Below, piece by piece: positions 33,290-45,279 of a stretch of DNA of 64,000 bases. Below the pieces are notes generated by a model. It was not told the DNA's origin, searched no databases, and was given only the letters and a program-made list of their open reading frames with translations. Position 1 is the first letter of the stretch. The number at the start of each line of letters is the position of its first letter. The DNA is from Sabellastarte sp. h YS-2021 (taxonomy: Eukaryota > Annelida > Polychaeta > Sabellida > Sabellidae), in assembly GCA_964017235.1 (NCBI GenBank), contig OZ024927.1, positions 23,393,160 to 23,457,159 on the forward strand. The letters run 5' to 3'. The position numbers were made by a program, and so were the translations under genes.

Positions 33290-36200
33290 TAATTCTTTTA
33301 TACATTGGAGTTTAAGGTCATCTTAAAACAGGACACACCTTGAATACCAGTTACAACCACATGCCAAATTTGAATTGAATCTGTCAACCCATTTTTGAGA
33401 TACTGTCTGGAAACGGAAAAACTTAAAATCAATATAAGTTTGTTACTAGTGGGAGTTTAAGTTCATCTTAAAATAGGGCATACATTGAGGACCAGTTACA
33501 TCCACATAACAAATTTGAATTTAATCCATCATGCCATTTTTGAGATACTGTGTGGAACGGAAGTGTGATGACGACACTGACAATGTGTTATTACTGGGAG
33601 TTCAAGGTCACCTTAATATATGGCACTTACCTATGGCCAGATACATATACATGCAAAATTTCAATGAAATTTCTCAAGTTATCTTCAGTATACTCTATGG
33701 AAAAATTAAAAACCTAAACTCAACATAAAACTTTTATAAATGGGAGTTTAAGGTCACCTTAAAATAGGACACGCCTTGAATACCAGTAACAACAACATGC
33801 AAAATTTGAATAAATCTGTCAACCCATTTTCGAGATACTGTGTGGAAACAGAAAAACATAAAATCAATATAAGTATGTTACTAGTGGGAGTTTAAGGTCA
33901 CCTTAAAACAGGGCACACCTTGAGTACGAGTTACATCCACATGCCAAATATGAATTTAATCCATCAAGCTATTTTTGAGATACTGTCTGGAAAGGAAGTG
34001 TGACAACGACACTCACAATGTGTTACTACTGGGAGTTTAAGGTCACCTTAATGTGTGGTACTTATCTATGGCCAGTTACATATACATGCAAAATTTGGAT
34101 GAAATTTCTTACGTTATCTTCAGTATACTCTACAGTAAAATAAAAAACTTAAACTCAACATAATTCTTTTATACATAAGAGTTTAAGGTCACCTTACAAT
34201 AATACACACCTTGAATACCAGATACACCTACATGCCAAATTTGAATTTAGTCCATCGTGTCATTTTTGAGATACTGTCTGGAAAAGAAGTGTGACGACGA
34301 CACTCGCAATGTGTGACAACGACACTCGCAACTGGGAGTTTAAGGTCACCTTAATGTGTGGCACTTATCTATGGCCAGTTACATATACATGCAAAATTTG
34401 AATAAAGTTTCTCAAGTTATCTTCATTATACTTTACGGAAAAGTAAAAAACTTAAACTCAACATAATTCTTTTATACATAGGAGTTTAAGGTCACCTTAA
34501 AATAATACACACCTTGAATACCAGTTACATCTACATGCCAAAGTTGAATTTAATCCATCATGTCATTTTTGAGATACTGCCTGGAAAGGAAGTGTGACAA
34601 CGACACTCACAATGTGTTACTACTGGGAGTTTAAGGTCACCTTAATGTGTGGTACTTATCTATGGCCAGTTACATATACATGCAAAATTTGGATGAAATT
34701 TCTTACGTTATCTTCAGTATACTCTACAGTAAAATAAAAAACTTAAACTCAACATAATTCTTTTATACATAAGAGTTTAAGGTCACCTTACAATAATACA
34801 CACCTTGAATACCAGATACACCTACATGCCAAATTTGAATTTAGTCCATCGTGTCATTTTTGAGATACTGTCTGGAAAAGAAGTGTGACGACGACACTCG
34901 CAATGTGTGACAACGACACTCGCAACTGGGAGTTTAAGGTCACCTTAATGTGTGGCACTTATCTATGGCCAGTTACATATACATGCAAAATTTGAATAAA
35001 GTTTCTCAAGTTATATTCATTATACTTTACGGAAAAGTAAAAAACTTAAACTCAACATAATTCTTTTATACATAGGAGTTTAAGGTCACCTTAAAATAAT
35101 ACACACCTTGAATACCAGTTACATCTACATGCCAAAGTTGAATTTAATCCATCATGTCATTTTTGAGATACTGCCTGGAAAGGAAGTGTGACGACGACAC
35201 TAACAACGTGTTATTACTGGGAGTTTAAGGTCAACTTAATGTATGGCACTTATCTATAGCCAGTTACATATACATGCAACATTTGAATGAAATTTCTCAA
35301 GTTATCTTCAGTATACTCTATGGAAAAATAAAAGACTTAAACTTAACATAATTCTTTTATACATGGGAGTTTAAGGTCACCTTAGAATAGGACACACCTT
35401 GAATACCAGTTACAATCACATACCAAATTTTAATTGAATCCGTCAACCCATTTTCGAGAAACTGTCTGGAAACAGAAAAACTTAAAATCAATATAAGTAT
35501 GTTACTAGTGAGAGTTTAAGGTCACCTTAAATCAGGGCACACCTTGATCACCAGTTACATCCACATGCCAAATTTGAATTTAATCCATCATGCATTTTTG
35601 AGATACTGTCTGGAAAGGAAGTGTGACGACGACACTGACAATGTGTTATTACTGGGAGTTTAAGGTCACCTTAATGTATGGCACTTGTCTATGGCCAGTT
35701 ACATATACATGTAAAAATTTGAATTAATTTTCTCAAGTTATTTTCAGTATACTCTATGGAAAAATAAAAACTTAAACTCAGCATAATTATTTTATACATA
35801 GGAGTTTAAGGTCACCTTAAAATAGGTCAAAACTTAAATACCAGTTACAACCACATGCCAAATTTGAATTGAATCCGTAAGCCTCTTTTCGAGATACTGT
35901 CTGAAAACGGAAAAACTTAAAATCAATATAAGGATGTTACTAGTGGGAGTTTAAGGTCACCTTAAAACAGGGCACACCTTGAGTACCAGTCACTTCCACA
36001 TGCCAAATCTGAATTTCATCCATCATGCCATTTTTGAGATACTGTCTGGGAAGGAAGTGTGACAACGACACTGACCATACTTGTCCTCCAACATAGCTGC
36101 TAGTGACGCAAAAATAATGCAACCTTAAACTCATAAATTTATGAAATATCAGGAATTTACTATAACCTTACAAAAGAAACTTTTTGGTGTAGACAGATGT

Positions 36201-36905
36201 ACATGATGAATATCAAAGAATAAGTCTGAATTAGCACATCAAATATCTTTTAAATACCAAAAATTTGTCCCAACCTTAAACTCAAACTTAGTTTGCAGCT
36301 GTGAGGGAGTTTAAGGGAATCTTTTCCTGTAGGTTTTGTTCACGGTTTGTTACATTCACAACCTGAAAGATGCTTAGAATTGCACTGTGTTTGAAATACT
36401 GTTGAAAAATTGCCAAACTTAAAGTGAATATAATTCTGTTATTACTGGGAGTTTAAGGTCACCTTATTGTATGGCACTTACCTATGGTCAGTTACATATA
36501 CATGCAAAAGTTCAATAAAATTTCTGAAGTTATTTTCAGTATACTCCATGGAGAAAGAAAAAAACGTAAACTGGGCATAAGTTTTTTATACGTGGGAGTT
36601 TAAGGTCAACTTAAAATAGGGCACACCCTCAAAACTAGTTACAACCACATGCCAAATTTGAATTGAATCCATCAAGCCATTTTTGAGATACTGTCCGGAA
36701 ACGAAAAAACTTAAAATGAGTTTAAGTATCTTACTAGTGGGAGTTTAAGGTCACAAAACTATACAGCACACCCTCAGGACCAGTTACATCCACATGCCAA
36801 ATTTGAATTAAATCCGACAAGCCATTTTTGAGATACTGTCCGGAATACAAAGTGTGACAACGATGACGACAGACGACGCCACAAAATTGGATGACGAAGC
36901 AATCC
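33290..36905 (+). repeat. Large tandem array, ~145-bp units in a three-unit higher-order repeat
   Basis: GGGAGTTTAAGGTCACCTTA recurs about every 145 bases (near 33306, 33453, 33597, 33741, 33886, 34031 and onward). Three unit types follow in order, marked by ATACCAGTTACAACCACATG, by GTGTGACGACGACACT, and by GCACTTATCTATGGCCAG with AAAACTTAAACTCAACATAA. A four-unit block from about 34031 is repeated almost exactly 594 bases later (from 34625), a recent duplication. Units degrade after 36100. Non-coding. Confidence 0.92.
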
Positions 36906-37295
36906 CTATATGCCACGCAGCATAAATGCTGGTGACACAAAAACTGACAAAGAAGCTATTACTCACTTAGCTATGGAGATACACTTCCAAACTACTGACC
37001 ATGTTGTAGGTGTGGAGAAAGTACCTGAACAACATATTTGAACAAACTACTCTAAATGCAATAGTTTGTGAGTTATAAGTCATATGATTATATATTAGGT
37101 AAAAGGGCTATTACTCACTCAAAAGTAGGCCAAAGTTCACAACCCCCAAAAATATTGAAGGGCGTAAAAACTCATTAGGACAAGTAAGTTACCAAAAATG
37201 TGTAACTGTAGTAGTTTCATAGAAAACTTCGTGATACAGGCACGCACAGACAGACACACCCACACACACACATGGTGCAAATTATAATCTCCCCG
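36906..37295 (+). repeat. Interspersed repeat, copy 1 (ends in CACACA / AATCTCCCC)
   Basis: Ends with ACAGACAGACACACCCACAC and ATTATAATCTCCCCGC, the same ending style as 57560-58290 (CGCACACCCCCACGCACC, CATAATCTTCCAACCCC). A low-copy dispersed family; non-coding. Confidence 0.45.
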
Positions 37296-37617
37296 CAGCT
37301 AGAATAACTACTGCTTGGAAGATGGGGAGCTTATTAGGGACTTTAAATTGAACTTAAAAAAGAGACATTAGCAGGACTCAAAGGGACATAGGGTGGTGCC
37401 ATTGGCAGGTGGCCAGTAAAGTGGTGGCCTGCACCAACCAAACTTGATGCCTCCCATTTTTAACGGACATCCTCTAAGGTGGGGGAATAGAGGTATGGTT
37501 TCAGTTCGAAGGAGAGACCTCTTCAGAAGGAACAGCAGTGCCCTGATAGCATCAGAGCAGGACCTGCAAACTTGACAACCCTGCTGGGCAAGGTGAGAGG
37601 TTGCTTAACTATAAGGC

Positions 37618-38175
37618 CTAATTGTGGTTCTGCTGGGTAGCCATCTGCAGGCCCACATGAAAGAGCTTTGAATAAGCCCAGGCCACATCCTTCAAATAGA
37701 ACTGAGTGAAGGTGTTGCAGGATTTCCAATGAAAGGCTGATAACAACTGTTCTAAGGAAATTCCTGAATGCAAAGTCTTAGAAGCAGCAAACACCCTAAA
37801 ATGATGGGCTTTAACCTGATGTAGGGTAAGGGGCCCGTGATCAGAGAGCCCATAACATAGGATCACAATCTGCTTGATCTATGCTAAGATAGTGGCAGTG
37901 GAGATATTTTTGTCAAAGCCTTTATTGAAGAAGACAAAGACCAGCTCCTTGTTCTGTCTGAGATCTGAGGTCCTGTCCAGGTAGTAGTGAAGGGCTCTAA
38001 TTGGGCAAAGGGACAGACCGGCCTTGATTGATTTACGCAGAGTTGGGCCCAGGGCAGGAATTACAACTGGGGCAGGACACTGTGGACCTCATGGATCTCA
38101 TTCCTGCATTAACCAGAACCCAGAGCTTTGAGGATGACAGTCCACCTGATTACTCTGGCCCCATTTAGTAAAAAT
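37618..38175 (-). pseudogene. Tyrosine recombinase fragment of DIRS copy C
   Basis: The minus-strand frame encodes VKAHHFRVFAASKTLHSGIS and HWKSCNTFTQFYLKDVAW, matching the C-terminal catalytic half of the copy A recombinase (VKAHDVRAFAAS, HWKSHNTFTQFYLKDVAW), with the His...Arg and final Tyr still visible. Upstream, about 37870-38060 covers the LVFVSFKKGF and CPVRAL region in broken frames. The gene is cut at FTKWGQSNQVD by the pearl-like insertion. Non-functional. Confidence 0.8.
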
Positions 38176-39711
38176 AGCATCAGAGATGCCCGTACCCCAC
38201 AACCTGGGGAAATAATTTTCAACACCACAAGATATAGAAGTAGTGAAACAGTACAAAGATTGGGATACTTTTAGAGCAGTGTCAGTTATATAAAGGTCCA
38301 ACTAATGTTTAAGTAGAGAAAATAATGTTTAAGAGAAAGAAAAAATGTATGTAAAGATGAAGTATTAAATCAAGACAATTCAATAGCAACATGACAACAT
38401 TAATTAGTAAACTAAAAATTATGACACTGTAAAATTTATTCACTGGAGAATAGATGTCAATGGAAAATAGCACAATTATGTAAAAGTACATATAATAATC
38501 AGTTGAAGCAATCCAGGTATCTTTGTCAAAAGAGAAACATGTCTCAAATATGGCGGGCGAACACATTTGACAAAGCCAAAGCTAAAGATCACACCATGAT
38601 GCACACCTGCACCCCCAAACCCCCTAAAAATCTACCAGCCCACAATCGACAGAAATACCTTCTGGCCAAAAACATTAAGACCCCACAAGTCTGGTTGTTC
38701 TGCAAGCTGTTTATATACACACATCTTGCACAGTGGAATTATGGTTGGGATGTTTTGAATATTGTCGAAACATACCAGAGTGACCTAATACAAATAAACC
38801 TCTCCAATCTTTATACATGTTTGCATGGTGGAATTATGGTTTGAATTTTTGAATATTACCCATACATACAGATGTGGCAATACAATGTCCCTACCAAGTA
38901 TCAACTTCCTACACCTTACGGTTTCTGAGATATAGCCCGGACAAGATTTTCAAACTCAAGGTGACTGTGGCAAGATCAAGGGTCAAATCAAGGTCACACC
39001 ATGACATTGCACACCTACACCCCCTGACCAATGTCCTTACCAAGTATAAACTTCCTACACCTTAAAGTTTCCGAGATATAGCCCGGACAAGATTTTATAG
39101 GTCAAGGTCACTATGGCAAGGTCAAAGGTCAAATCAAGGGCACACCATGACATTGCACACCTACACCCCCTGACCAATGTCCTTACCAAGTATAAACTTC
39201 CTACACCTTAAAGTTTCCGAGATATAGCCCGGACAAGATTTTATAGGTCAAGGTCACTATGGCAAGGTCAAAGGTCAGATCACGGTCCCACCATGACGTT
39301 GCACACCTACACCCCCTAACCAATATCCCTACCAAGTATCAACTTCCTACACCTTGCAGTTTCTGAGATATGGCCCGGACAAGATTTTATAGGTTCAGAT
39401 CTCTACAGCAAGGTCAAAGGTCAAATCAAGGGCACACCATGACGTTGCACACCTACACCCCCTAACCAATGTCCCTACCAAGTAGCAACTTCTTACACCT
39501 TACGGTGTGTGAGATATAGCCCAGACAAGATTTTATAGGTCAAGGTCACTGTGGCAAGGTTAAAGGTCAAATCAAGGTCAAACCATGACGTTGTACACCT
39601 ACACCCCCTAATCAATGTCCCTACCCAGACAAACTTTTTCCCGCTGCCCGCCCACCCATCTGGACAGCATGGGTGAAAACAATACCCTGACAGTCCTTAA
39701 GGGCTGTTGGA
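38176..39711 (-). mobile_element. Pearl-like element, copy 2, inserted in DIRS copy C
   Basis: A 1.5-kb insertion flanked by TAAAAAT at 38169-38175 and 39712-39718; copy A shows the uninterrupted site (TTTGTAAAAATGGTCCACT). The core is five units of a ~146-bp tandem repeat (38870-39640, with CACCATGACATTGCACACCT and GATATAGCCCGGACAAG), flanked by unique ends and without inverted termini. A unique end / tandem core / unique end layout is that of oyster pearl (CvA-type) and Helitron-derived elements. Assignment is tentative, because a 7-bp duplication is not typical of Helitrons. Confidence 0.7.
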
Positions 39712-40140
39712 TAAAAATGGACCACTTTTCTTCATAGAATGATCTAGTTGAGCCTCTTTTAGGAGCCTCCATTCATGCTACCACTGCCTCAGAAAAGCCC
39801 TGCTCTTTGATAGCTGAGTCTCCTGGAGCCAGGCATGGAGATTTAGGTTTGTCAGCGTCTTGTGTGGAATCTGAATGAAGTTTTGAGTGAACAGAGTGAG
39901 CAGTTCGGACAGACATAGTGGGATCTGGCCTGAAAAAGCCACCAGATCCCAGAGCCAGGGCATGTTTGGCACCATTGAGCAATAGGGTTGGAGAAAACTT
40001 GACTGATTTACACAGGAAGCACCTTCAATAGACTTTATTGAATTTACAGTGGGTCTTATGTCTTTCTTTTGTTTCAGTCTGGTGACAAAAGGAACATAAT
40101 TCACAAGACAAAATACATTGTTTCTTAAAAACTGGTACAT
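39712..40140 (-). pseudogene. DIRS copy C: pol/YR overlap fused to gag/RT junction
   Basis: One minus-strand frame reads MPWLWDLVAFSGQIPL and LTNLNLHAW, matching the end of copy A pol, while the overlapping frame carries the start of the recombinase (KPKSPCLAP, KEQGFSEAVVA). Upstream it is fused to EGASCVNQSS and TRLKQKKDI, which in copy A lie before the RT. So about 1.8 kb of RT/RNase H is deleted. Confidence 0.7.
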
Positions 40141-40144
40141 TTAA

Positions 40145-42129
40145 AGAGCCTGTAGCACCAAATTTAACATACCACTTTTTTATTTGTATATAAGGTACAT
40201 CCCCACACAAACACATTTACACTTCTCCCAGTTGCACCACTCCAATGTTTATGCCACTATTTTAAGTTTTATCACTCAAATTTCCCTCCCTCTTGGAAGA
40301 AAAAAACACAAGGCCAGAAGTCCAAAGTTTGTGTGTACTACGTCACACAATGGCAGAGATTTCCACTTGTACAAAAACACACTGTAAAGACTACAGTATT
40401 CTTGTACTTATTCCCTTGTGTTTAAAATCTAATTATGTCTTCCGGTGTTGAAAATTGTATACAATAATCATGCACAGACTCAGAAGTTGGTACTAGTGAA
40501 AATAAATCAAATTTTTATGATGATAAGAGTAGCAATCATAAAGGAAGCATTGTGCTTTTATAAATCTGAACCCTTTCTGTCTGATGATGACAGTATAACT
40601 GAAAATGAAGATATGAATATAAATAATATCAGTGGTTCTTATGTCAGTAATATTTAGACTACAAAATACTGAATGTAATGTAAACTCGTTTCAAAAGGTA
40701 ACAAGATTATTTTGATTCTATCCATACCAAGTCATAAGGGCTAATGATTTGAAACCTGGGTTTGTATCTGGCAGTTTTTAAAATTGTATTGCTTTACTCA
40801 ATCTAATTTCTTTCCTGAATGTTTAGCATAATAATAATTACTTAGATGGCACCATTGCTATTTATAATGAAAAAAACAAACAAATTAAATAACCAAAGTG
40901 TAGTCTTATAAATAATCCTTTGAATTACATATCTCTTAGTTTTTTATGAAACATCACTGCAAAGCTTGGTTTTGCTGGTATTTCATGTAAAGTTTTAAAA
41001 AATCTGTTTTCTCATAAAACTTGTGTATATTATACCAGAAACATAAGAATTCCTGACATCAAAATTCAAACCATGGCTAGGTATGTTTCAGCTGAACTAC
41101 CACAGTTGGCTTGATAAAAAGAAAAGTAATATTAGGTAAACAAAAAAGAGGGGATAATTATAATTCTTTAAAGTAATCTAAAATCTGGACCTCCAATTTG
41201 ATTTTGCTGAGGAATATTCTGTCATAATTTAAATTCTGAATGAATTTTATTCATAATGCATGTGGACAAAATTTTGAATACTGTAAAGTTAGGTTTCTTC
41301 AACAGAATTATGAATTCTATCTAAATTTTGCTGACTGAACTTGATATTCTTCTAAACCACTGCAATACCAGGATTGGAAATTCTGTGAAAAGAATTTCAA
41401 ATTCTGCCATAAGAATTTATCTGTCATGACATTTTCATGTGATATTTAAATGTGTGCATTATCAAATTCGTAGAAGTTGATATTCTTGAAATTACAACAT
41501 TTATTAAGAATTGTTTATAAAACCTAAACACATAATCAAATATTGAAACATGTTATTATTGACTATATCTGAGTAGGATGTCAAATGAAAAGCCATGTAC
41601 GTACTTTAATCTAAGTATTATTTAATAAATTAATATCAAATTACTCCTGGAATATTTCATGTCCATTGTCACTATTTTTTAATAACAAAAAAAAACAAAA
41701 ACAAATAATAAACAAAACTTTTATTGTGCACTTGTATTTATTTTGTTTTTTTCCTGTAGATGGGTTTCCAATTTATAAAAGGTGCAAGAAATATTATCTT
41801 TGAGTAATTATTGATCATTTACTCAAGTAGAATAACTTTTTATGTAAATTGAAACAATTTGATTGCACCAGACAAAAAATTTACTGTACAGTTTATAGTG
41901 CAATATTACTAGGATATACAGTGGCCCTGAGAAAGCAATCCATTCTCATACGTCACAGCATTCTGCTAACATGGCTGTTTATGTTTGAAAGCTGTGGGGA
42001 GGGAGCTGCATAAAAAGCGAAATATATCCCTTATAACTTGGCAGTTTTCAAAATGTTGTATGTAGGTGCTCTGTTTATGTGGTTTTTTAACTGGTTGTGT
42101 TTAGTTGTGTTGAGGGTGCTACAGGCTCT
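40145..42129. mobile_element. 2-kb DNA element with TTAA target and 15-bp inverted ends
   Basis: The ends AGAGCCTGTAGCACC and GGTGCTACAGGCTCT are perfect inverted repeats, each bounded by TTAA (40141-40144, 42130-42133). It interrupts DIRS copy C. TTAA duplication suggests a piggyBac-like family, but piggyBac ends normally start CCY. An alternative reading makes TTTAAA part of a 20-bp inverted repeat with no duplication. The interior is about 70% AT and has no transposase; the 70-codon frame at 40445-40657 is unrecognised. Confidence 0.65.
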
Positions 42130-42133
42130 TTAA

Positions 42134-43300
42134 AGCACTGATTACAAATGTTAAATGTCTTGCATAAGGTACTTGGAGATAGGTTGGGAAGCCAGGGAGG
42201 TATTGAGGTCAGGCCTGATGATCTGGTTATGCAACCGTATACAGTCTGTATACAGTATACATACTATTCAGTCTGGCAGAGTAATTGTACCACCAAACTT
42301 TGCAAATTATGGGCATCAGAACTTCTAGAAGGGTAGCCTTCCACAAAAGTCAGGTTGAGGTGATCTAGCGTTCTGCAGAGCCAGTCTTCTGGAAGCAAAT
42401 AACTGAAATCTTGCTGGTCAGTAGTGCCCTGTGACTGACCCAAGGGTTGTCATCAGCAGATAAAGAGGAAGCTTTAAAGTCTGGTATGTGTGTCCAGTCC
42501 ATAAAAGAGTGTATGCCTCTGGTAGTTTCCCTGTGTGACTGCTCTTCAGTTGGGGTTTGGGGTTTAACGTCCCGTTCAACAGCCAGGGTCATATTGGGAC
42601 AGGTCCTCAGCATTGCCACTTGTGGGACTCGAACCCACAGAGGTGACAGCCTATGATTAGATGCCAAACTTGCTAACCACTAGGCCACCGAGGACCTCGA
42701 CTGCTCTTCAGATAAAGACTGGTCAGACTGACTGGGAGCTGGGCCCGTTTCCTCTCCTGACCATTCACCTTCTTCTTCAGCAGGTCACTCCATTGACCGG
42801 TCTAGGCCAGTGTCAACAAGCATTTCAGGTTCCAACTCAGAGTCAAGGTACAGATCCTGTAGTTGGAGACCTGGCCACAGATGTAGTTGGTCATTCTTTC
42901 TGCAGCATTGGAACCCAGTCAGTAGATTGGTTAGTTGGCTTCTTAGGAACCTTACTAACTGCACTGGCTGGAGGTGAAAGTGAGGGAGCTACCTTAACCA
43001 GACTAAAAGTCGGTTGACTGCTTCTCTGTAGATTTCATGGTGAGAAATGCCTAATCCTAGCCAGTTTCTCTGTCCATTTCTCCTCTAAAGCAGACAGTTC
43101 TTCTTTTCTTTGTGACTTTTAGCCACCCTATCTGGAGTTTCTTTGTTTACTGGCCCCATAACTGACACTGAGTTCGGCTCAAATAGGGAGGAACTATCAC
43201 ACCTATCTTTGTTGTCCTTCTTTTCCTTTTTAATTTTATAACCAGGAGATCTTAGGAGAACAGGTCACAGTATTTGCCGGTTTTTTTAATATTAAACAAG
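42134..43300 (-). pseudogene. gag fragment of DIRS copy C
   Basis: A minus-strand frame reads TTRGIHSFMDWTHIPD and SADDNPW, matching MRGIRSYMGWTDIPD and TSDDNPF of copy A gag. The segment GGGTAGCCTTCCACAAAAGTC at 42330 corresponds to GGGTAGCCTTCCACCAAAGTC in copy A. A SINE interrupts it at 42550-42698. Frames are broken throughout. Confidence 0.7.
42550..42698 (-). repeat. Complete SINE (family 1) inserted in DIRS copy C
   Basis: On the minus strand: GTGGCCTAGTGGTTAGC (A box), GGGTTCGAGTCCC (B box), then GGCTGTTGAACGGGACGTTA and a CCCCAAACCCC tail. It is flanked by a perfect 13-bp duplication GACTGCTCTTCAG at 42537-42549 and 42699-42711. This defines the family as a 149-bp LINE-mobilised SINE. 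Confidence 0.9.
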
Positions 43301-43484
43301 GGTCTGAGCCTTGTGCTGTCATACCCAGCCATTAGGTACCCACAGACACCTCTACATTGTCCATGATATATACAGTTTGTAGAAAAAAAGTTCTTCATAA
43401 ACTAGACTTCAAATGATACATCTCAGTAAAATATTGTTGAAAGGTGAGAATTCTTCAAAAGGCATCCCTTTTGCGCACAAACCA

Positions 43485-43640
43485 ATCAAAAAAGATGTTA
43501 TGACGTCACGTTCTCTAGCCATGAAGGAAGTAAGATGCGACACCTAGTGAGTGGAGTGCATGTATAGCAGCCAGCCTTGCCAGAGGAGACTAAAGACGTC
43601 TTTTTATGACATTTGGTGGGGCTGGCTATACAAATTATAA
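43485..43640 (-). repeat. Outer inverted terminal repeat of DIRS copy C
   Basis: AAAAAGATGTTATGACGTCACG, AGGAAGTA, and AAAGACGTCTTTTTATGAC align in order with the right terminal repeat of copy A (53819-53989). It is diverged, consistent with an older insertion. Confidence 0.75.
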
Positions 43641-44179
43641 CTAACTGTCCATTAGGTAAGACATATTAACTCAAGAACAGAAAATTTTAGGGTATAAGTA
43701 TATTTACTGACCAATTCAGTGAATACGCATATTTGCAGTGACATGACTGTGTCTTTACAGTTCTAATTCTTTGTCTGTAGCAAATCTGTACCTAAATGCA
43801 CGTTATGGGTTTTCACAGGGGGGTTGAGCATTCTAGCTCGGTTTTTCCTAGCAATCTATAGCCCTAGAAAATACCACCTGTACTATGTACCCATTATGAA
43901 CATGTTAATTATTTCCTGTGTTAGGTTTCAGAGGCATTTTGATGGCTGTATTTTTAATTGGACATATAACCAGCAGACGTGATGGTAATAATCTATGGCT
44001 TCCAGTCTCAGACACAAAACAATTATATAAGACTGCAAAACTGACACATATCACCCTGTGAAGGAAGAACATTCATCTTTAACAGCAAAAGTGATACCTT
44101 ATGCTGGTATAGTGCACATCTGCAAACACTATTTTTAAGCTATTGGTTAAATTAGAGATTACATATTTAGATATCAAAT
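43641..44179. other. Upstream flank of the GPCR exon
   Basis: Non-coding. It may contain the 5' UTR or an earlier intron of the receptor gene, but no exon or promoter element is clear. Confidence 0.4.
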
Positions 44180-44418
44180 ATGATTCTGTGGAGAGTTAAA
44201 ACTTTTACATGTATTACTGTGTTGGGATTGGTTGGAAATGTACTGGCCGTCGTAGTGTTACTGAAACATCCTGGTGTGATGGGAGAAGCACAAAGATTAA
44301 TCATCAATCAGAGTGTAATAGATGCATTGGCTTCACCGGTGTTGGTCTTCAGCAGAAATAACATAGAATGTGGAATTGGGCTCACTTTTCACTACAGAGA
44401 TCATTGGTCAGATATGTG
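44180..44418 (+). CDS. Class A GPCR, exon with TM1-TM2
   Basis: Encodes TM1 (CITVLGLVGNVLAVVVLL, with the GN..V motif) and TM2 (LIINQSVIDALASPVLV, with the Asp of the LxxxD motif), ending at a donor TG|GTAAAT in phase 2. Joined to the exon at 54038, the reading frame continues through the Trp codon into TM3. These are features of rhodopsin-family receptors at the plasma membrane that signal through G proteins. The extracellular N-terminus before TM1 is very short if the ATG at 44180 is the start, so an upstream exon may exist. The ligand is unknown; I would call it an orphan receptor. The 9.6-kb intron that follows holds DIRS copy A. Confidence 0.7.
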
Positions 44419-45279
44419 GTAAATGAGTACAAAAACTGCTGGTTCTTATATAATCTGAAGATAGATGTTAATACTCAGATATACATAACACATGAGTTGT
44501 AACAAAATGCAAGCCCATGAGACTCGATAAAGATTTTTGTAGTAATCTAATCAGTTATAGGTTAAAAAGGGTAGATATAGGACAAGTTAGGATATATTCA
44601 AATTTTATTGACGCTGCAAAAATAATACTATCCCAATACCCATTAGTTAGGGTTGACTCACACTTTTCGTCACAGTCATAACTATATATGCATGCTTGTT
44701 TTCCCTTTGACAATCTCATCTTAATTGCTCTGAAAAGAGACCTTTCTATCTGGGTAGTATGCATTCAAGAACAAGCCCCCCCCCCCACCCCAAATATCTG
44801 TCCCACCCCAAATATCTGTCCCACCCCTTCTTCACACCTCCAGCATGTATATTTCTGTACAACTTGTGAAGACTGGTGGGATTGATTTTTCAAACATTGT
44901 GAAAAATGAGGTCCTGAATGTAAAACACTGTGTCGAATGAGTGCAGCCTACCCAAATATGAATTCTAATGAAGGCATCCTACGACAATACAAAGCAAACT
45001 GAACCACAAGGAGATGGTAGATGAGCCTATCTGATTGTGGCTCATGATTCCAGTTAGGAAAAGTGTGAACTAAGTACAGTGGATTGGGTGTAAGCCAAAA
45101 TTGCAAAACGTCAGTCTTTTATCTCTACTTGTGGCAACTTCTAGTTTTACCCACTTCAAGAAATATATGAGCTACTAAAGATATTATGCGATTTACCTCA
45201 CTTCAATGACTTGCAATAGTAAAAACCCCCTTGTGTGATCACTCTCCTGGATAATCTATTTGGTGTTCAAACCTAGTAC
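44419..45279. other. GPCR intron, first part
   Basis: Non-coding. It includes a short C-rich repeat (CCCACCCCAAATATCTGTCC, twice, near 44787-44825). Confidence 0.5.

Larger units (their letters stand above)
37296..43640 (-). mobile_element. Decayed DIRS-type retrotransposon, copy C, with three insertions
   Basis: Pieces collinear with copy A in the same orientation: from the edge of the internal complementary region (AGCTAGAATAACTACTGCTTGG, 37295 onward), through the tyrosine recombinase (37618-38175), a pol/YR junction joined to the gag/RT junction (39712-40140, so most of RT and RNase H is deleted), the gag part (42134-43300), and the outer inverted terminal repeat (43485-43640). Three younger elements interrupt it: 38176-39711, 40145-42129 and 42550-42698. 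The left terminal repeat is missing. All frames are broken. Confidence 0.8.

Noticed and set aside
40445-40657. Transposase of the TTAA element
   Set aside because: The 70-codon frame is acidic, short and without a DDE-type motif.
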